Assembly (NCBI RefSeq): GCF_005047355.1
Contig: NZ_SUMC01000008.1
Span: forward strand, 186,001-250,000
Origin: Actinacidiphila oryziradicis
GTDB lineage: Bacteria > Actinomycetota > Actinomycetes > Streptomycetales > Streptomycetaceae
DNA length: 64,000 nucleotides
Reading direction: 5' to 3'
This document shows, in pieces, positions 42,235 through 50,952 of the stretch. Both the position numbers and the translations under genes were made by a program. The notes below the pieces were generated by a model. It was not told where the DNA came from, did not search any database, and worked only from the letters and a program-made list of their open reading frames with translations. Position 1 is the stretch's first letter, and every line of letters starts with the position of its first letter.

Positions 42235-43134
42235 ATGACTTCGGAGCCGTACGACGCCGTCGTCCTGGCAGGCGGCGCCGCCAAGCGCCTCGGCGGGGCG
42301 GACAAACCGGGCCTGCCGGTCGCAGGGCGGGCGATGGTGGAGCGGGTCCTTGACGCCTGCGCGGGCGCTGCGGTGACAGTGGTCGTGGGGCCACGACGGG
42401 CCATCGGACGGCCCGTCGTATGGGCCCGTGAGCAGCCGCCGGGCGGCGGGCCGCTGGCGGCGCTGGCGGCCGGGCTGCGGAAGGTGACGGCGGATACGGT
42501 GCTGGTATTCGCGGCCGACCTGCCGTTTCTGACCCGTACGACGGCTCTGGCGCTGCGTGCCGTACTGCGCGAGCCTCACGACGGTGCCGTGCTCACCGAT
42601 GCCGACGGCCGGGACCAGCCGCTCACGGCCGTCTACCGCACGGCCGCGCTGCGCCGCGGACTCGCGCTGATCGCCACCGAGCACGGCACCGTGGCGGGCC
42701 TGCCGCTGCGGCTGCTCACCGCCGAGCTGGCGCTGTACCGGCTGCCGGATCCGACCGGCAGCGCCTCTTTCGACTGCGACACCTGGGACGACCTTTCTGC
42801 GGCCCGGGCACGGATCAGGGAGCATGGACACGTGTTGGATGAATGGATCGCAGCGGCCAAGGCCGAACTCGGTATCGACCTCGATGTCGACACCTCCGTC
42901 CTGCTGGACCTCGCTCGGGACGCCGCGCACGGCGTCGCCCGCCCCGCCGCTCCGCTGACCACCTTCCTGGTCGGTTATGCGGCTGCGCTGGCCGGAGGCG
43001 GTCCGGAGGCGGTGGCGGATGCCTCTCGCAAGGCCGCGGCGCTCGCTGTCGCCTGGGGCAAGGAGGCGCAGGACTCCGCCGGTCCTGATACCGCCACCGG
43101 CGCTGGGGGCGGGGGCGGGACCCCGGCCGGATGA
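42235..43134 (+). CDS. mobA: Molybdenum cofactor guanylyltransferase (MobA) fused to a DUF6457 domain
   Basis: The 299-residue protein has a MobA-like nucleotidyltransferase at residues 1-200: VVLAGGAAKRLGGADKPGLPVAGRAMVERVLDA, then FAADLPFLTR and DADGRDQPLTAVYR. It ends with DCDTWDDLSAARARI. MobA converts molybdopterin to its dinucleotide form with GTP. The extra C-terminal part (LDEWIAAAKAELGIDLDVDTSVLLDLARDAAHGVARPAAPLTTFLVGYAAAL) is the DUF6457 domain, often encoded alone beside moeA in actinobacteria. The stop overlaps the moeA start, so the two Moco proteins are coupled. Confidence 0.9.
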   Translation: MTSEPYDAVVLAGGAAKRLGGADKPGLPVAGRAMVERVLDACAGAAVTVVVGPRRAIGRPVVWAREQPPGGGPLAALAAGLRKVTADTVLVFAADLPFLTRTTALALRAVLREPHDGAVLTDADGRDQPLTAVYRTAALRRGLALIATEHGTVAGLPLRLLTAELALYRLPDPTGSASFDCDTWDDLSAARARIREHGHVLDEWIAAAKAELGIDLDVDTSVLLDLARDAAHGVARPAAPLTTFLVGYAAALAGGGPEAVADASRKAAALAVAWGKEAQDSAGPDTATGAGGGGGTPAG

Positions 43135-44468
43135 CCAGGCAGCCCGCTGCCCGTCTCACGCCTGCGGCGGCACCCGACACCGCCCACCCGGCCACCAGGA
43201 ACCCGGGGCCGAGGCCTGATCCCGGGCGGGGACAAGAGCATGGTCCGGGGCACGGGCACGGGCACGGGCCTGGGCATGACGTCGGCTGGGCGGAGGCTTG
43301 CACAATCGCGCGTACGGCCGGACGGCCGTTGGCGGGCGTCGTCCGGCCGTTGGCCGAGGCGGCGGGATATGCGCTGGCGGCGCCGGTGCGGGCGCTCGCG
43401 GATTTGCCCTCGTTCGACACGTCGGCGATGGACGGGTGGGCCGTGGCCGGGCCGGGGCCGTGGCGGCTGAAGGGGCAGTTGCTGGCGGGGCACGACCTGG
43501 GCGAGCCGCTGGCGCAGGGGCATGCGATCCGGATCGCGACTGGGGCGGCGCTGCCGCCGGGGGCCATGGCGGTGGTTCGGCGGGAGCATGGCCGTACGGA
43601 GGCCGGCAAGGGCGGGGAGCTGCTGTTTTCCACACATGGAGAGCCGCCGGCCGGTCAGGATGTGCGCCCCCGGGGTCAGGAGTGCCGGGAGGGGGACGAG
43701 CTGCTTGCCGCAGGCGCTCTGGTGACCCCCGCGGTGCTGGGTCTTGCCGCTGCGGCGGGGTACGACGAGCTGCTGGTGACCGCCCGGCCCCGGGTCGAGG
43801 TGCTCGTACTCGGCGATGAGCTGCTGGACGAGGGCCTGCCCGGGGCCGGGCGGGTCAGGGACGCGCTGGGCCCGCTGCTGCCGCCCTGGCTGAGCGCGCT
43901 GGGCGCGGATGTGACGGCCACCCGGCGGCTGGTCGACGACGCCGACGTGCTGTACGAGGCGATCGAGGCGTCCACCGCCGACGTGGTCGTCACCACTGGC
44001 GGCACGGCGGGTGGCCCGGTGGACTTTGTGCACCCTGTGCTGGAGCGGATCGGCGCCAAGCTGCTCGTCGACGGTGTCGCGGTGCGCCCCGGGCACCCCA
44101 TGCTGCTGGCCGCGCTGCCGGGCGGCGGCCATCTGGTGGGCCTGCCCGGCAACCCTCTCGCCGCTGTGTCGGGCGTGCTCACCCTGGCCGCACCCCTGCT
44201 CCGTACCCTTGGCGGACGCTCGGACCCGGTCCCGTACGCGGCGCCGCTGGGTGCGGATGTGGCGGGGCATCCGAACCACACGCGGCTTGTGCCGGTGGTG
44301 CTCGGGGAAGGGCCTTCGGTGACCGCTTTGCGCTTCCACGGGCCGGCCATGCTGCGCGGTATCGCCGCCGCCGACGGTATGGCGGTGATCCCGCCCGGCG
44401 GCGCGGTCACCGGTGCCGAGACCGTGGTGCTCGACATGGCCTGGGGGAGTGGCGGGACCTTTCCGTAG
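43131..44468 (+). CDS. moeA: Molybdopterin molybdotransferase MoeA
   Basis: The 445-residue enzyme inserts molybdate into adenylylated molybdopterin. Family landmarks include LPSFDTSAMDGWAV, RIATGAALPPGAMAVVRREH, VVVTTGGTAGGPVDFVHPVLERIG and LPGGGHLVGLPGNPLAAVSG. The N-terminal 50 residues are an added low-complexity segment with an unusual His/Gly run (HGPGHGHGHGPGHD) that could bind metal. The ATG overlaps the mobA stop (ATGA). A palindromic hairpin follows at 44468-44491. Confidence 0.93.
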   Translation: MTRQPAARLTPAAAPDTAHPATRNPGPRPDPGRGQEHGPGHGHGHGPGHDVGWAEACTIARTAGRPLAGVVRPLAEAAGYALAAPVRALADLPSFDTSAMDGWAVAGPGPWRLKGQLLAGHDLGEPLAQGHAIRIATGAALPPGAMAVVRREHGRTEAGKGGELLFSTHGEPPAGQDVRPRGQECREGDELLAAGALVTPAVLGLAAAAGYDELLVTARPRVEVLVLGDELLDEGLPGAGRVRDALGPLLPPWLSALGADVTATRRLVDDADVLYEAIEASTADVVVTTGGTAGGPVDFVHPVLERIGAKLLVDGVAVRPGHPMLLAALPGGGHLVGLPGNPLAAVSGVLTLAAPLLRTLGGRSDPVPYAAPLGADVAGHPNHTRLVPVVLGEGPSVTALRFHGPAMLRGIAAADGMAVIPPGGAVTGAETVVLDMAWGSGGTFP

Positions 44469-44491
44469 CCGTACGGCCGTAGCCGTACGGC
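44468..44491 (+). terminator. Possible hairpin after moeA
   Basis: GCCGTACGGC occurs at 44468-44477 and 44482-44491 with a CGTA spacer. The two copies can pair with each other. It lies immediately at the moeA stop without a U-tract, so it is a weak terminator candidate. Confidence 0.4.
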
Positions 44492-44565
44492 CACGACGTA
44501 CGGCGGTTGATTCCTCGCGCTGCCTGATACCACCGGCTGTGGTGGACCCGAGTAGCGTCATCCGT

Positions 44566-45543
44566 ATGTATGCGATCACGATTTCCGAGCCCGGCGGCCC
44601 CGAAGCGCTGGTCTGGGCCGAAGTTCCCGATCCCGTTCCCGGCGAGGGAGAGGTCCTGGTGGACGTGGCGGCTTCCGCCGTCAACCGTGCGGATCTGCTG
44701 CAACGGCAGGGGTACTACGACCCGCCGCCGGGAGCATCCCCCTACCCGGGGCTCGAGTGCTCCGGGCGTATCGCGGCTCTTGGGCCCGGGGTGACCGGGT
44801 GGTCGGTGGGTGACGAGGTCTGCGCGCTGCTCGCCGGCGGCGGCTACGCGGAACGGGTGGTTGTGCCGGCCGGGCAGCTGCTGCCGGTGCCCAAGGGAGT
44901 CGATCTCATCTCGGCGGCCGCGCTTCCCGAGGTCGCCGCCACGGTGTGGTCGAACGTGTTCGACGTCGCGCACCTGCGCTCCGGCGAGACGCTGCTTGTG
45001 CACGGCGGAGCCAGCGGCATCGGTACGTTCGCGACCCAGCTCGCCAAGGCGTTCGGCGCGCGCGTCGCCGTTACGGCGGGAGGGCCGGAGAAGCTGGCGC
45101 GGTGCCGTGAGCTGGGCGCGGACATCGCGATCAACTATCGCGAGGAGGATTTCGTCGAGGCGGTGCGGGCTGCGACGGACGGTGCCGGTGCGGATGTCGT
45201 GCTCGACATCATCGGCGCGAAGTATCTGGAGCGGAATGTGGAGGTGCTCGCCATTAACGGGCGGCTCGTCGTCATTGGGCTGCAGGGCGGCGCCAAGGCC
45301 GAGCTGAACCTCGGCAAGCTTCTTGCCAAGCGTGCTCTGATCGCGGCGACATCGTTGCGGGGCCGCCCGGTGGAGGAGAAGGCGGCGATTCTGGCGGCCG
45401 TGCGTGAGCATGTGTGGCCGTTGGTCGAGGCGGGGGCGGTGCGGCCGGTTGTGGACCGGGTGTTGCCTTTGCGTGATGCTGCGCAGGCTCACCGGGTTGT
45501 GGAGGAGAGCGGGCACTTTGGGAAGGTTGTTCTGGCTGTGTGA
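44566..45543 (+). CDS. NAD(P)H:quinone oxidoreductase (QOR/zeta-crystallin type MDR)
   Basis: The 325-residue medium-chain reductase lacks the structural zinc lobe. The N-terminus MYAITISEPGGPEALVWAEVPDPVPGEGEVLVDVAASAVNRADLLQRQGYY and PYPGLECSGRI are typical for PIG3/QOR proteins. The cofactor fold has LVHGGASGIGTFATQLAKAFGARV. It reduces quinones or enones with NADPH. The later RGRPVEEKAAILAAVREHVWPLVEAG and the C-terminal HRVVEESGHFGKVVL complete the family pattern. The ATG is the standard start. Confidence 0.93.
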   Translation: MYAITISEPGGPEALVWAEVPDPVPGEGEVLVDVAASAVNRADLLQRQGYYDPPPGASPYPGLECSGRIAALGPGVTGWSVGDEVCALLAGGGYAERVVVPAGQLLPVPKGVDLISAAALPEVAATVWSNVFDVAHLRSGETLLVHGGASGIGTFATQLAKAFGARVAVTAGGPEKLARCRELGADIAINYREEDFVEAVRAATDGAGADVVLDIIGAKYLERNVEVLAINGRLVVIGLQGGAKAELNLGKLLAKRALIAATSLRGRPVEEKAAILAAVREHVWPLVEAGAVRPVVDRVLPLRDAAQAHRVVEESGHFGKVVLAV

Positions 45544-45678
45544 CCGGGCCGGGGTGGGCCGCGGGCGGCGCTGCGGTCGATTTGCGGCTGCCGCCGCGTG
45601 GTCACCCGCACTGATCCTCGCCAACTCGGGACTGTCGCTCACCGTGCCGGATGTGTCGCCCCGTGTGACGCTGGATGT

Positions 45679-46008
45679 ATGCAGAGGCGATGGGTCGCGG
45701 CCGCGGGGGTGGCCGTGGTGCTGCTCGGCGGGACGGCGGAGGCGTCGCCGGGGGCGGGGATGGCCGGGGGCGGGGCGGGGGCGGGGCGGGCGCATCCGGG
45801 GCGGGGGCAGGAACCGGAGCGGGAGCAGGGGGACCCGGTGCCCGCCGGGGGCCCGGTATTGCCGGACAAGGAGGCGCCGGTGGGCCCGGCGGTCGGGGAG
45901 GAGGAGGGCGGCGCGGGAAGGGGGCTGGATGTGTTGCCCCTGGGGGCGGGGTTGGTGTTGGTGGGGTTGGGGCTGGGGTTCGCGGGGTGGCGGATCCGGC
46001 GTGGATGA
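45679..46008 (+). CDS. Small exported protein with N-terminal signal and C-terminal membrane anchor
   Basis: The 109-residue product has MQRRWVAAAGVAVVLLGGTAEASPGAG, a good signal peptide with a likely cleavage after AEA. A Gly/Pro/Glu-rich low-complexity middle follows. The end is LDVLPLGAGLVLVGLGLGFAGWRIRRG, a hydrophobic helix with a basic tail. The layout is that of a cell wall sorting signal, but no LPXTG or LAXTG pentapeptide precedes the helix. There is no clear ribosome binding site. I do not recognise a family, so the gene is provisional. Confidence 0.5.
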   Translation: MQRRWVAAAGVAVVLLGGTAEASPGAGMAGGGAGAGRAHPGRGQEPEREQGDPVPAGGPVLPDKEAPVGPAVGEEEGGAGRGLDVLPLGAGLVLVGLGLGFAGWRIRRG

Positions 46009-46062
46009 GCGCGGCGTGAGGGCGGCGTGAGCGCTTAAGCAGGGCGTTTGCTGAGAGCCAGC

Positions 46063-46086
46063 ATACTGGGTATACATACTTGGTAT
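46063..46086. promoter_or_regulatory. Tandem PadR-type operator overlapping the PadR start codon
   Basis: ATACTGGGTAT (46063-46073) and ATACTTGGTAT (46076-46086) are two copies of a dyad ATACnnnGTAT at 13-base spacing. The second covers the ATG at 46085. This is well placed for autorepression of the PadR-ABC transporter operon. Confidence 0.65.
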
Positions 46087-46675
46087 GTCGATCCGCCACG
46101 GGCTGCTGGCCCTCCTAGACCGAGGTCCCCGCTACGGCTACCAATTGCGGACGGAGTTCGAGTCACGCACCGGTTCGACCTGGCCGCTGAATGTCGGCCA
46201 GGTGTACACAACGCTCGCCCGGCTGGAGCGCGACGGACTCGTCGCACCGGCGGGCGAGGACGACGGCGGCCACGCGGTGTACGCCATCACGGATGACGGG
46301 CGCGCAGAGCTGCGTGAGTGGTTCGCGACGCCCGTGGACCGGGCCAGTCCGCCCAGGGACGAGCTGGCGATAAAGCTGGCGATGGCGGTCGGCTCGCCGG
46401 ATGTGGATATCCGGGCGGTGATCCAGGCCCAGCGGATGCACACGATCAAGGCGATGCAGGACTACACACGGCTCAAGGCCCAGGCCTTGGACAAGGGCCC
46501 GGTGACCCGGGACGAGGTGGCGTGGCTGCTGGTGCTGGAGCAGTTGATCTTCTCTGCGGAGGCGGAGGCCCGCTGGCTCGACCACTGTGAGGCCCGGCTG
46601 GCCCGCCTCGCGGAATCACTTGTGCCGGATCGTGACCAGGATCCGGCGTCCGACAAACATTCGATACGTCGGTAG
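46085..46675 (+). CDS. PadR family transcriptional regulator
   Basis: The 196-residue protein has the PadR winged helix (MSIRHGLLALLDRGPRYGYQLRTEFESRTGSTWPLNVGQVYTTLARLERDGLVAP..YAITDDGRAELREWF) and a long C-terminal helical dimerisation domain (VirR/Vir-type). PadR proteins often repress adjacent efflux ABC genes and respond to the exported drug. The start lies inside its own likely operator. There is almost no leader, so initiation may be leaderless. It is followed 24 bases later by the ABC ATPase and permease. Confidence 0.93.
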   Translation: MSIRHGLLALLDRGPRYGYQLRTEFESRTGSTWPLNVGQVYTTLARLERDGLVAPAGEDDGGHAVYAITDDGRAELREWFATPVDRASPPRDELAIKLAMAVGSPDVDIRAVIQAQRMHTIKAMQDYTRLKAQALDKGPVTRDEVAWLLVLEQLIFSAEAEARWLDHCEARLARLAESLVPDRDQDPASDKHSIRR

Positions 46676-46699
46676 ACATGCTTAAGGGGGATTTGAGCG

Positions 46700-47425
46700 A
46701 TGAGTGACCCCGTACTGCAGTTGCAGGGGCTGACCAGGGTTCACGGGAGCGGCGCGACGGAGGTGCACGCCCTGCGCGGCATAGACCTCGATGTCCATCC
46801 CGGTGAGCTGGTGGCCGTGATGGGGCCGTCCGGTTCCGGGAAGTCCACCTTGCTGACCATCGCCGGTGGCCTGGACGTTCCGACGTCGGGGCGGGTGCTG
46901 GTGGAGGGCACGGACATCACGACCGCCACCCGTAAGCAGATGGCCGCGCTGCGGCGGCGGAGCATCGGCTACGTATTCCAGGACTACAACCTCATCCCGG
47001 CACTGACCGCGGCCGAGAACGTGGCGCTGCCCCGGGAACTGGACGGTACGTCCGCACGGAAGGCGCGGCGGGAAGCGGTGGCGGCGCTGGAGGAGATGGC
47101 ACTGGGGCATCTCGCTGACCGGTTCCCGGACGAGATGTCGGGCGGCCAGCAGCAGCGGGTCGCGATAGCCCGCGCGCTGGTCGGCGACCGCCGGCTGGTG
47201 CTGGCGGACGAGCCGACCGGGGCGCTGGACTCCGAGACCGGGGAGTCGGTGCTGGCGCTGCTGCGGGCCCGGTGCGACGCGGGGGCGGCAGGGGTGCTGG
47301 TGACGCACGAGCCGCGGTTCGCGGCGTGGGCGGACCGGGTGGTGTTCCTGCGGGACGGAGCGGTCACGGACATGACGCTGCGCTCGCAGGCCGAGTCACT
47401 GCTGTCGGGCGGGGTGGAGCGGTGA
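46700..47425 (+). CDS. ABC transporter ATP-binding protein (MacB/LolD/BceA type)
   Basis: The 241-residue ATPase has Walker A GPSGSGKST, Q-loop FQDYNLIPALTAAENVALP, signature MSGGQQQRVAIARAL, Walker B LVLADEPTGALD, and H-loop VLVTHEP. The type with the NLIPALTAxENV loop serves FtsX-like permeases that export lipoproteins or antimicrobial peptides. It forms one operon with padR and the permease, whose GTG start overlaps its stop. Confidence 0.95.
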   Translation: MSDPVLQLQGLTRVHGSGATEVHALRGIDLDVHPGELVAVMGPSGSGKSTLLTIAGGLDVPTSGRVLVEGTDITTATRKQMAALRRRSIGYVFQDYNLIPALTAAENVALPRELDGTSARKARREAVAALEEMALGHLADRFPDEMSGGQQQRVAIARALVGDRRLVLADEPTGALDSETGESVLALLRARCDAGAAGVLVTHEPRFAAWADRVVFLRDGAVTDMTLRSQAESLLSGGVER

Positions 47426-50232
47426 GTGCGTATCCCAACGGCTGGCGGGCGTCGATACGTATCGCCCGGCGCGACGCGTGGCGTTTCAAGGGGCGCAGCT
47501 CGCTGGTCCTGGCGATGATCGCGCTGCCCATCATGGGCGTGAGCGCGGTGGACATCACGCTCCGCAGCTCGCATCTGAGTACCAACGAGAATCTGACGCG
47601 GCAGCTGGGGGCGGCCGATGCCCGTCTGGCGGACGGCGGCGGCGGGCCCATCTACCAGGGACTGGACGACAACCAGTACGTGTCGGTGGACGACAAGGCT
47701 CCGTGGACGGGCAAGCCCACTGACATCGCGGCCGCGCTCCCGGCCGGCGCGAAGTGGCTGAAGGACGACAGCGGTAGTGCCAAGGTCAACACCGAGCACG
47801 GCCTGCTCGACGTGGACGTGCGGGAGCTGAAGGCGGCCGACCCGATGGCCCAGGGCATCATGACCCTGAAGCACGGCCGCTTCCCGGCCGGGGACGACGA
47901 GGTCGCGGCTACCACGTACTTCCTGGAGCAGAGCGGCCTGCATGTCGGGTCCCGGCTCACCGTCCGCAATATGGACAGGCAGTACACCATCATCGGCGAG
48001 TACGAGCTGCCCAGCGAACTGAAGCAAGCGCAGCTCAATGCCCGGCCCGGGGCCTTCCTGGCACCGCTCTCCGAGGCGCTGGCCCGGGCCGGCAGATCCG
48101 CGCCGGAGGCCTCGGCGTCGTATCTGGTCCAGGTCCGGGGAGGCTTCAGCTGGAAGATGGTCGAAGCGGCCAACACCAAAGGCGTCTTCGTCACCTCTCG
48201 GCAGGTGAAGCTGCACCCGCCGGCCAACTCGGAGGTGCCGCTGTACGTCAAGAACCCCACCCAAGCCACGAGTTACACCTCCAGCAACACGCAGCTCCTC
48301 GGCGCCGCGGCGACGGTCGGCGGCCTGGCGATGCTGGAGATCTGCCTGCTCGCCGGGCCCGCCTTCGCCGTTGGCGCGCGCCGTTCGCGTCGCCAGCTCG
48401 GCCTGGTCGGTGCCAATGGCGGCGACCGGCGCCATATACGGGCGATTGTGCTCTCCGGCGGCCTGGTGATCGGTGCGGTGGCCGCTGTGACAGGCACCGC
48501 GCTGGGGCTGGCGCTGGCCCTTGCCCTGCGGCCGTGGCTGGAGGAGTTCGCGGGCCAGCGCTTCGGCGGCTTCGAGGCGCGTCCGCTGGAACTGGCCGGC
48601 ATAGCGCTGCTTGCCGTGGTCACCGGCCTGCTCGCGGCGGTCGTCCCGGCGGTCGTCGCCTCCCGGGAGAGCGTGCTGGCCTCGCTCACCGGCCGTCGTG
48701 GGGTCCGCCGGAGCAGTCGTGTGCTGCCGGTTCTCGGGCTGGTGGCGGTCGCCCTGGGCGTCGGCATCGGTGTCTTCGGTTCGGCGGTGACGGACAACCG
48801 CTACGCGGTGGCGGGCGGTTCGGCGATCGCCGAGCTGGGCGTGGTCGCGCTCACCCCGGCCCTGGTCGGCCTGTTCGGCCGGGTGGGCAAGTGGCTGCCG
48901 CTCTCCCCCCGGCTCGCGCTGCGTGACGCGGTACGCAACCGGGGCCGCACGGCGCCCGCGGTGGCCGCCGTGCTGGCGGCGGTTGCGGGTTCGGTGGCGG
49001 TGGCGACGTACCAGTCCAGCAGCGACCAGGAGGCCCGCGACGGATACACCGCATCGATGCCTTATGGGGCGGTTTCGGTCACCGTCGGCGTTGACGGTAT
49101 CCGTGAGCTGGGGCGAGTGCGGTCCGCCGTCGAAAAGGATTTTCCGGTCACCGCCCGGGCGGATCTGGCCCGTATCGTCGTCGGCAAGAAGACGTGCGAC
49201 GTCTGGGAGTCCAACCCGGGCTGCGGCATCGCGAATCCGGTCACCCCGAAAGCCAACAAGTGCCCACTGGACGGTTCCGGCCAGTTCACCGAGGCGGAGA
49301 CACGCAAGTGGCGTAAGGACTGGCGTTGCGCCGGCGGTGCTGGTTCCGGTCCCTCGTCCATCCGCACCGACTCCGGTGTGCTGGTCGGTGGTGACGGCGT
49401 CCTCAGGGGGCTCGGAATCAAGGACCCGGCCGCCGAAGCCGCGCTCGCGCGCGGTGAGGTGATCTCCTTCGACAAGCGGAAGGTCCAGGGCGGCCGGATC
49501 ACCCTGGAACTGATCCCCGACAACAGCGTCGTGCCGCCGGCGGGCAAGGAGCTGACCGGGCCGAAGAAGTCCTTCCCCGTCTACTCCGCGGCGGCCGGCA
49601 CGAAGTCCTACGGCATCGATGCCGTCATTCCGCCCGCCGCGGCGAAGGCGGCCGGGCTGCGGACCGTCGCGTACGGCTCGATCTTCAGCACTCAGCGGCT
49701 GCCGAGCAGCACAGAGCGCCAGAAGCTGGACGGCGCGCTCGCCGACCTCGGCGTGCAGGCCAGCACATATGTGGAGGGTGGTTACGTCAGCGGCAACAGC
49801 TCGCTCCTGCTGGCGCTGTCGATCTTCGCCGGGCTGGTCACCATCGGTGCTGCCGCCATTGCCACGGGTCTCGCACAGGCCGACGCCGAGCCCGATCTGA
49901 AGACCCTCGCGGCTGTTGGCGCGGCTCCCCGGGTGCGCCGTACACTCTCGGGCTTCCAGTGCGGCGTGGTGGCCGCGATGGGGGTGCTGCTGGGTTCGGC
50001 GGCCGGTGTCGTGCCCGCGATAGGGCTGCGGAAGTCCGAGCAGTACTTGCGGATGAAGTACTACCGCCAGGCCCTCGCGGACGGAGTCACCCCGGAGCTG
50101 CCGCACGTCCCGATCGTGCTGCCCTGGGGGACGCTGGCGGCGCTGCTGTTCGTCGTGCCTCTGGGGGCGGCGCTGCTCGCGGCGCTCGTGACCAGGTCAC
50201 GTACGGCGATGGCGCGTCGCGCGGTGGGGTAG
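47422..50232 (+). CDS. ABC transporter permease with two FtsX/MacB domains
   Basis: The protein of 936 residues has an N-terminal helix (SSLVLAMIALPIMGVSAVDI), a large extracytoplasmic domain and three helices of the first FtsX domain (LGAAATVGGLAMLEICLLAGPAFAVGARRSRRQLGLVGANGGDRRHIRAIV). A second extracytoplasmic domain and a second FtsX domain (LLLALSIFAGLVTIGAAAIATGLAQADAEPDLKTLAAVGAAPRVRRTL) follow. The second outer domain holds a four-Cys patch (KTCDVWESNPGCG, NKCPLDGS, DWRCAGG). With the ATPase it would export or sense peptides or drugs in the BceAB/MacB mode. GTGA coupling to the ATPase gene. Confidence 0.92.
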   Translation: MSAYPNGWRASIRIARRDAWRFKGRSSLVLAMIALPIMGVSAVDITLRSSHLSTNENLTRQLGAADARLADGGGGPIYQGLDDNQYVSVDDKAPWTGKPTDIAAALPAGAKWLKDDSGSAKVNTEHGLLDVDVRELKAADPMAQGIMTLKHGRFPAGDDEVAATTYFLEQSGLHVGSRLTVRNMDRQYTIIGEYELPSELKQAQLNARPGAFLAPLSEALARAGRSAPEASASYLVQVRGGFSWKMVEAANTKGVFVTSRQVKLHPPANSEVPLYVKNPTQATSYTSSNTQLLGAAATVGGLAMLEICLLAGPAFAVGARRSRRQLGLVGANGGDRRHIRAIVLSGGLVIGAVAAVTGTALGLALALALRPWLEEFAGQRFGGFEARPLELAGIALLAVVTGLLAAVVPAVVASRESVLASLTGRRGVRRSSRVLPVLGLVAVALGVGIGVFGSAVTDNRYAVAGGSAIAELGVVALTPALVGLFGRVGKWLPLSPRLALRDAVRNRGRTAPAVAAVLAAVAGSVAVATYQSSSDQEARDGYTASMPYGAVSVTVGVDGIRELGRVRSAVEKDFPVTARADLARIVVGKKTCDVWESNPGCGIANPVTPKANKCPLDGSGQFTEAETRKWRKDWRCAGGAGSGPSSIRTDSGVLVGGDGVLRGLGIKDPAAEAALARGEVISFDKRKVQGGRITLELIPDNSVVPPAGKELTGPKKSFPVYSAAAGTKSYGIDAVIPPAAAKAAGLRTVAYGSIFSTQRLPSSTERQKLDGALADLGVQASTYVEGGYVSGNSSLLLALSIFAGLVTIGAAAIATGLAQADAEPDLKTLAAVGAAPRVRRTLSGFQCGVVAAMGVLLGSAAGVVPAIGLRKSEQYLRMKYYRQALADGVTPELPHVPIVLPWGTLAALLFVVPLGAALLAALVTRSRTAMARRAVG

Positions 50233-50289
50233 GCGGCCGGAAGAGGGGGCACAAGATGTGGGGATTCGCCGGTGCGGGACAATGGCGGT

Positions 50290-50841
50290 ATGGAGATGCC
50301 GATGAACGAACGGTCGCAGGAGAACCCACAGGTGCTGGTCGTCGGCCCCGACGGGATGTCCCTCGGCGGCACCATTCCTGGCGGTGGCAATGAGCAACGC
50401 GAGGTTCCGGTGACGGAAATGGTCGAACAGCCGGCGAAGGTCATGCGGATCGGCAGCATGATCAAGCAGCTCCTCGAGGAAGTCCGGATGGCGCCTCTCG
50501 ACGAGGCGAGCCGGGTGCGGCTGAAGGAGATCCATGCCAGCTCCGTCAAGGAGCTGGAGCAGGGCCTCGCGCCGGAGCTGGTCGAGGAACTGGAGCGGCT
50601 CTCGCTTCCGTTCACCGATGAGACGATTCCGAGTGAGGCCGAACTCCGCATCGCTCAGGCGCAGTTGGTCGGCTGGTTGGAAGGCCTCTTCCATGGCATC
50701 CAGACGGCGCTCTTCGCCCAGCAGATGGCCGCCCGGGCTCAGCTGGAGCAGATGCGGCGGGCGCTGCCGCCCGGCGTCGGGGGCCATGAGGAGGACGGGG
50801 AGGGGGGCAACCCCGGGGCTCGTTCGGGTCCGTACCTGTAG
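50290..50841 (+). CDS. bpa: Bacterial proteasome activator Bpa
   Basis: The 183-residue protein matches the Bpa (DUF2587) family. A disordered N-terminus is followed by a four-helix bundle (MVEQPAKVMRIGSMIKQLLEEVRMAPLDEASRVRLKEIHASSVKELEQGLAPELVEELERLSLPF) and an acidic Gly-rich tail. The C-terminus GPYL corresponds to the GQYL motif that docks Bpa into the 20S proteasome in mycobacteria. It forms a dodecameric ring that opens the proteasome without ATP. ATG 50290 is chosen among several nearby Met codons. A terminator follows. Proteasome genes are not in the window. Confidence 0.92.
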   Translation: MEMPMNERSQENPQVLVVGPDGMSLGGTIPGGGNEQREVPVTEMVEQPAKVMRIGSMIKQLLEEVRMAPLDEASRVRLKEIHASSVKELEQGLAPELVEELERLSLPFTDETIPSEAELRIAQAQLVGWLEGLFHGIQTALFAQQMAARAQLEQMRRALPPGVGGHEEDGEGGNPGARSGPYL

Positions 50842-50870
50842 GCCCTGCGGGGCTGCAGGGAGAAGCAGGC

Positions 50871-50916
50871 AGAAGAGAAGGGGGCCCGGATCGCGCCGGG
50901 GCCCCTCTTCTTGTGC
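50871..50916. terminator. Strong hairpin between bpa and a convergent kinase gene
   Basis: AAGAGAAGGGGGCCCGG (from 50873) pairs with CCGGGGCCCCTCTTCTT (to 50912) around ATCGCG, with one bulge. Flanking A- and T-rich arms make it bidirectional. Confidence 0.8.
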
Positions 50917-50952
50917 GTCTCTTCTTGTGCGCCTTTTCTTGTGCGCGCTTTT

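Noticed and set aside
43626..43634. TTTTCCACA as a possible DnaA box
   Set aside because: One mismatch, inside moeA coding sequence and alone; chance is sufficient.
45679..46008. Sortase substrate status of the small exported protein
   Set aside because: The C-terminal helix and basic tail fit, but there is no LAXTG or LPXTG pentapeptide before it.
46984..50106. 1040-codon frame antisense to the ABC ATPase and permease
   Set aside because: Mirror-frame artefact of strong third-position G+C; the sense strand has clear ABC and FtsX motifs.
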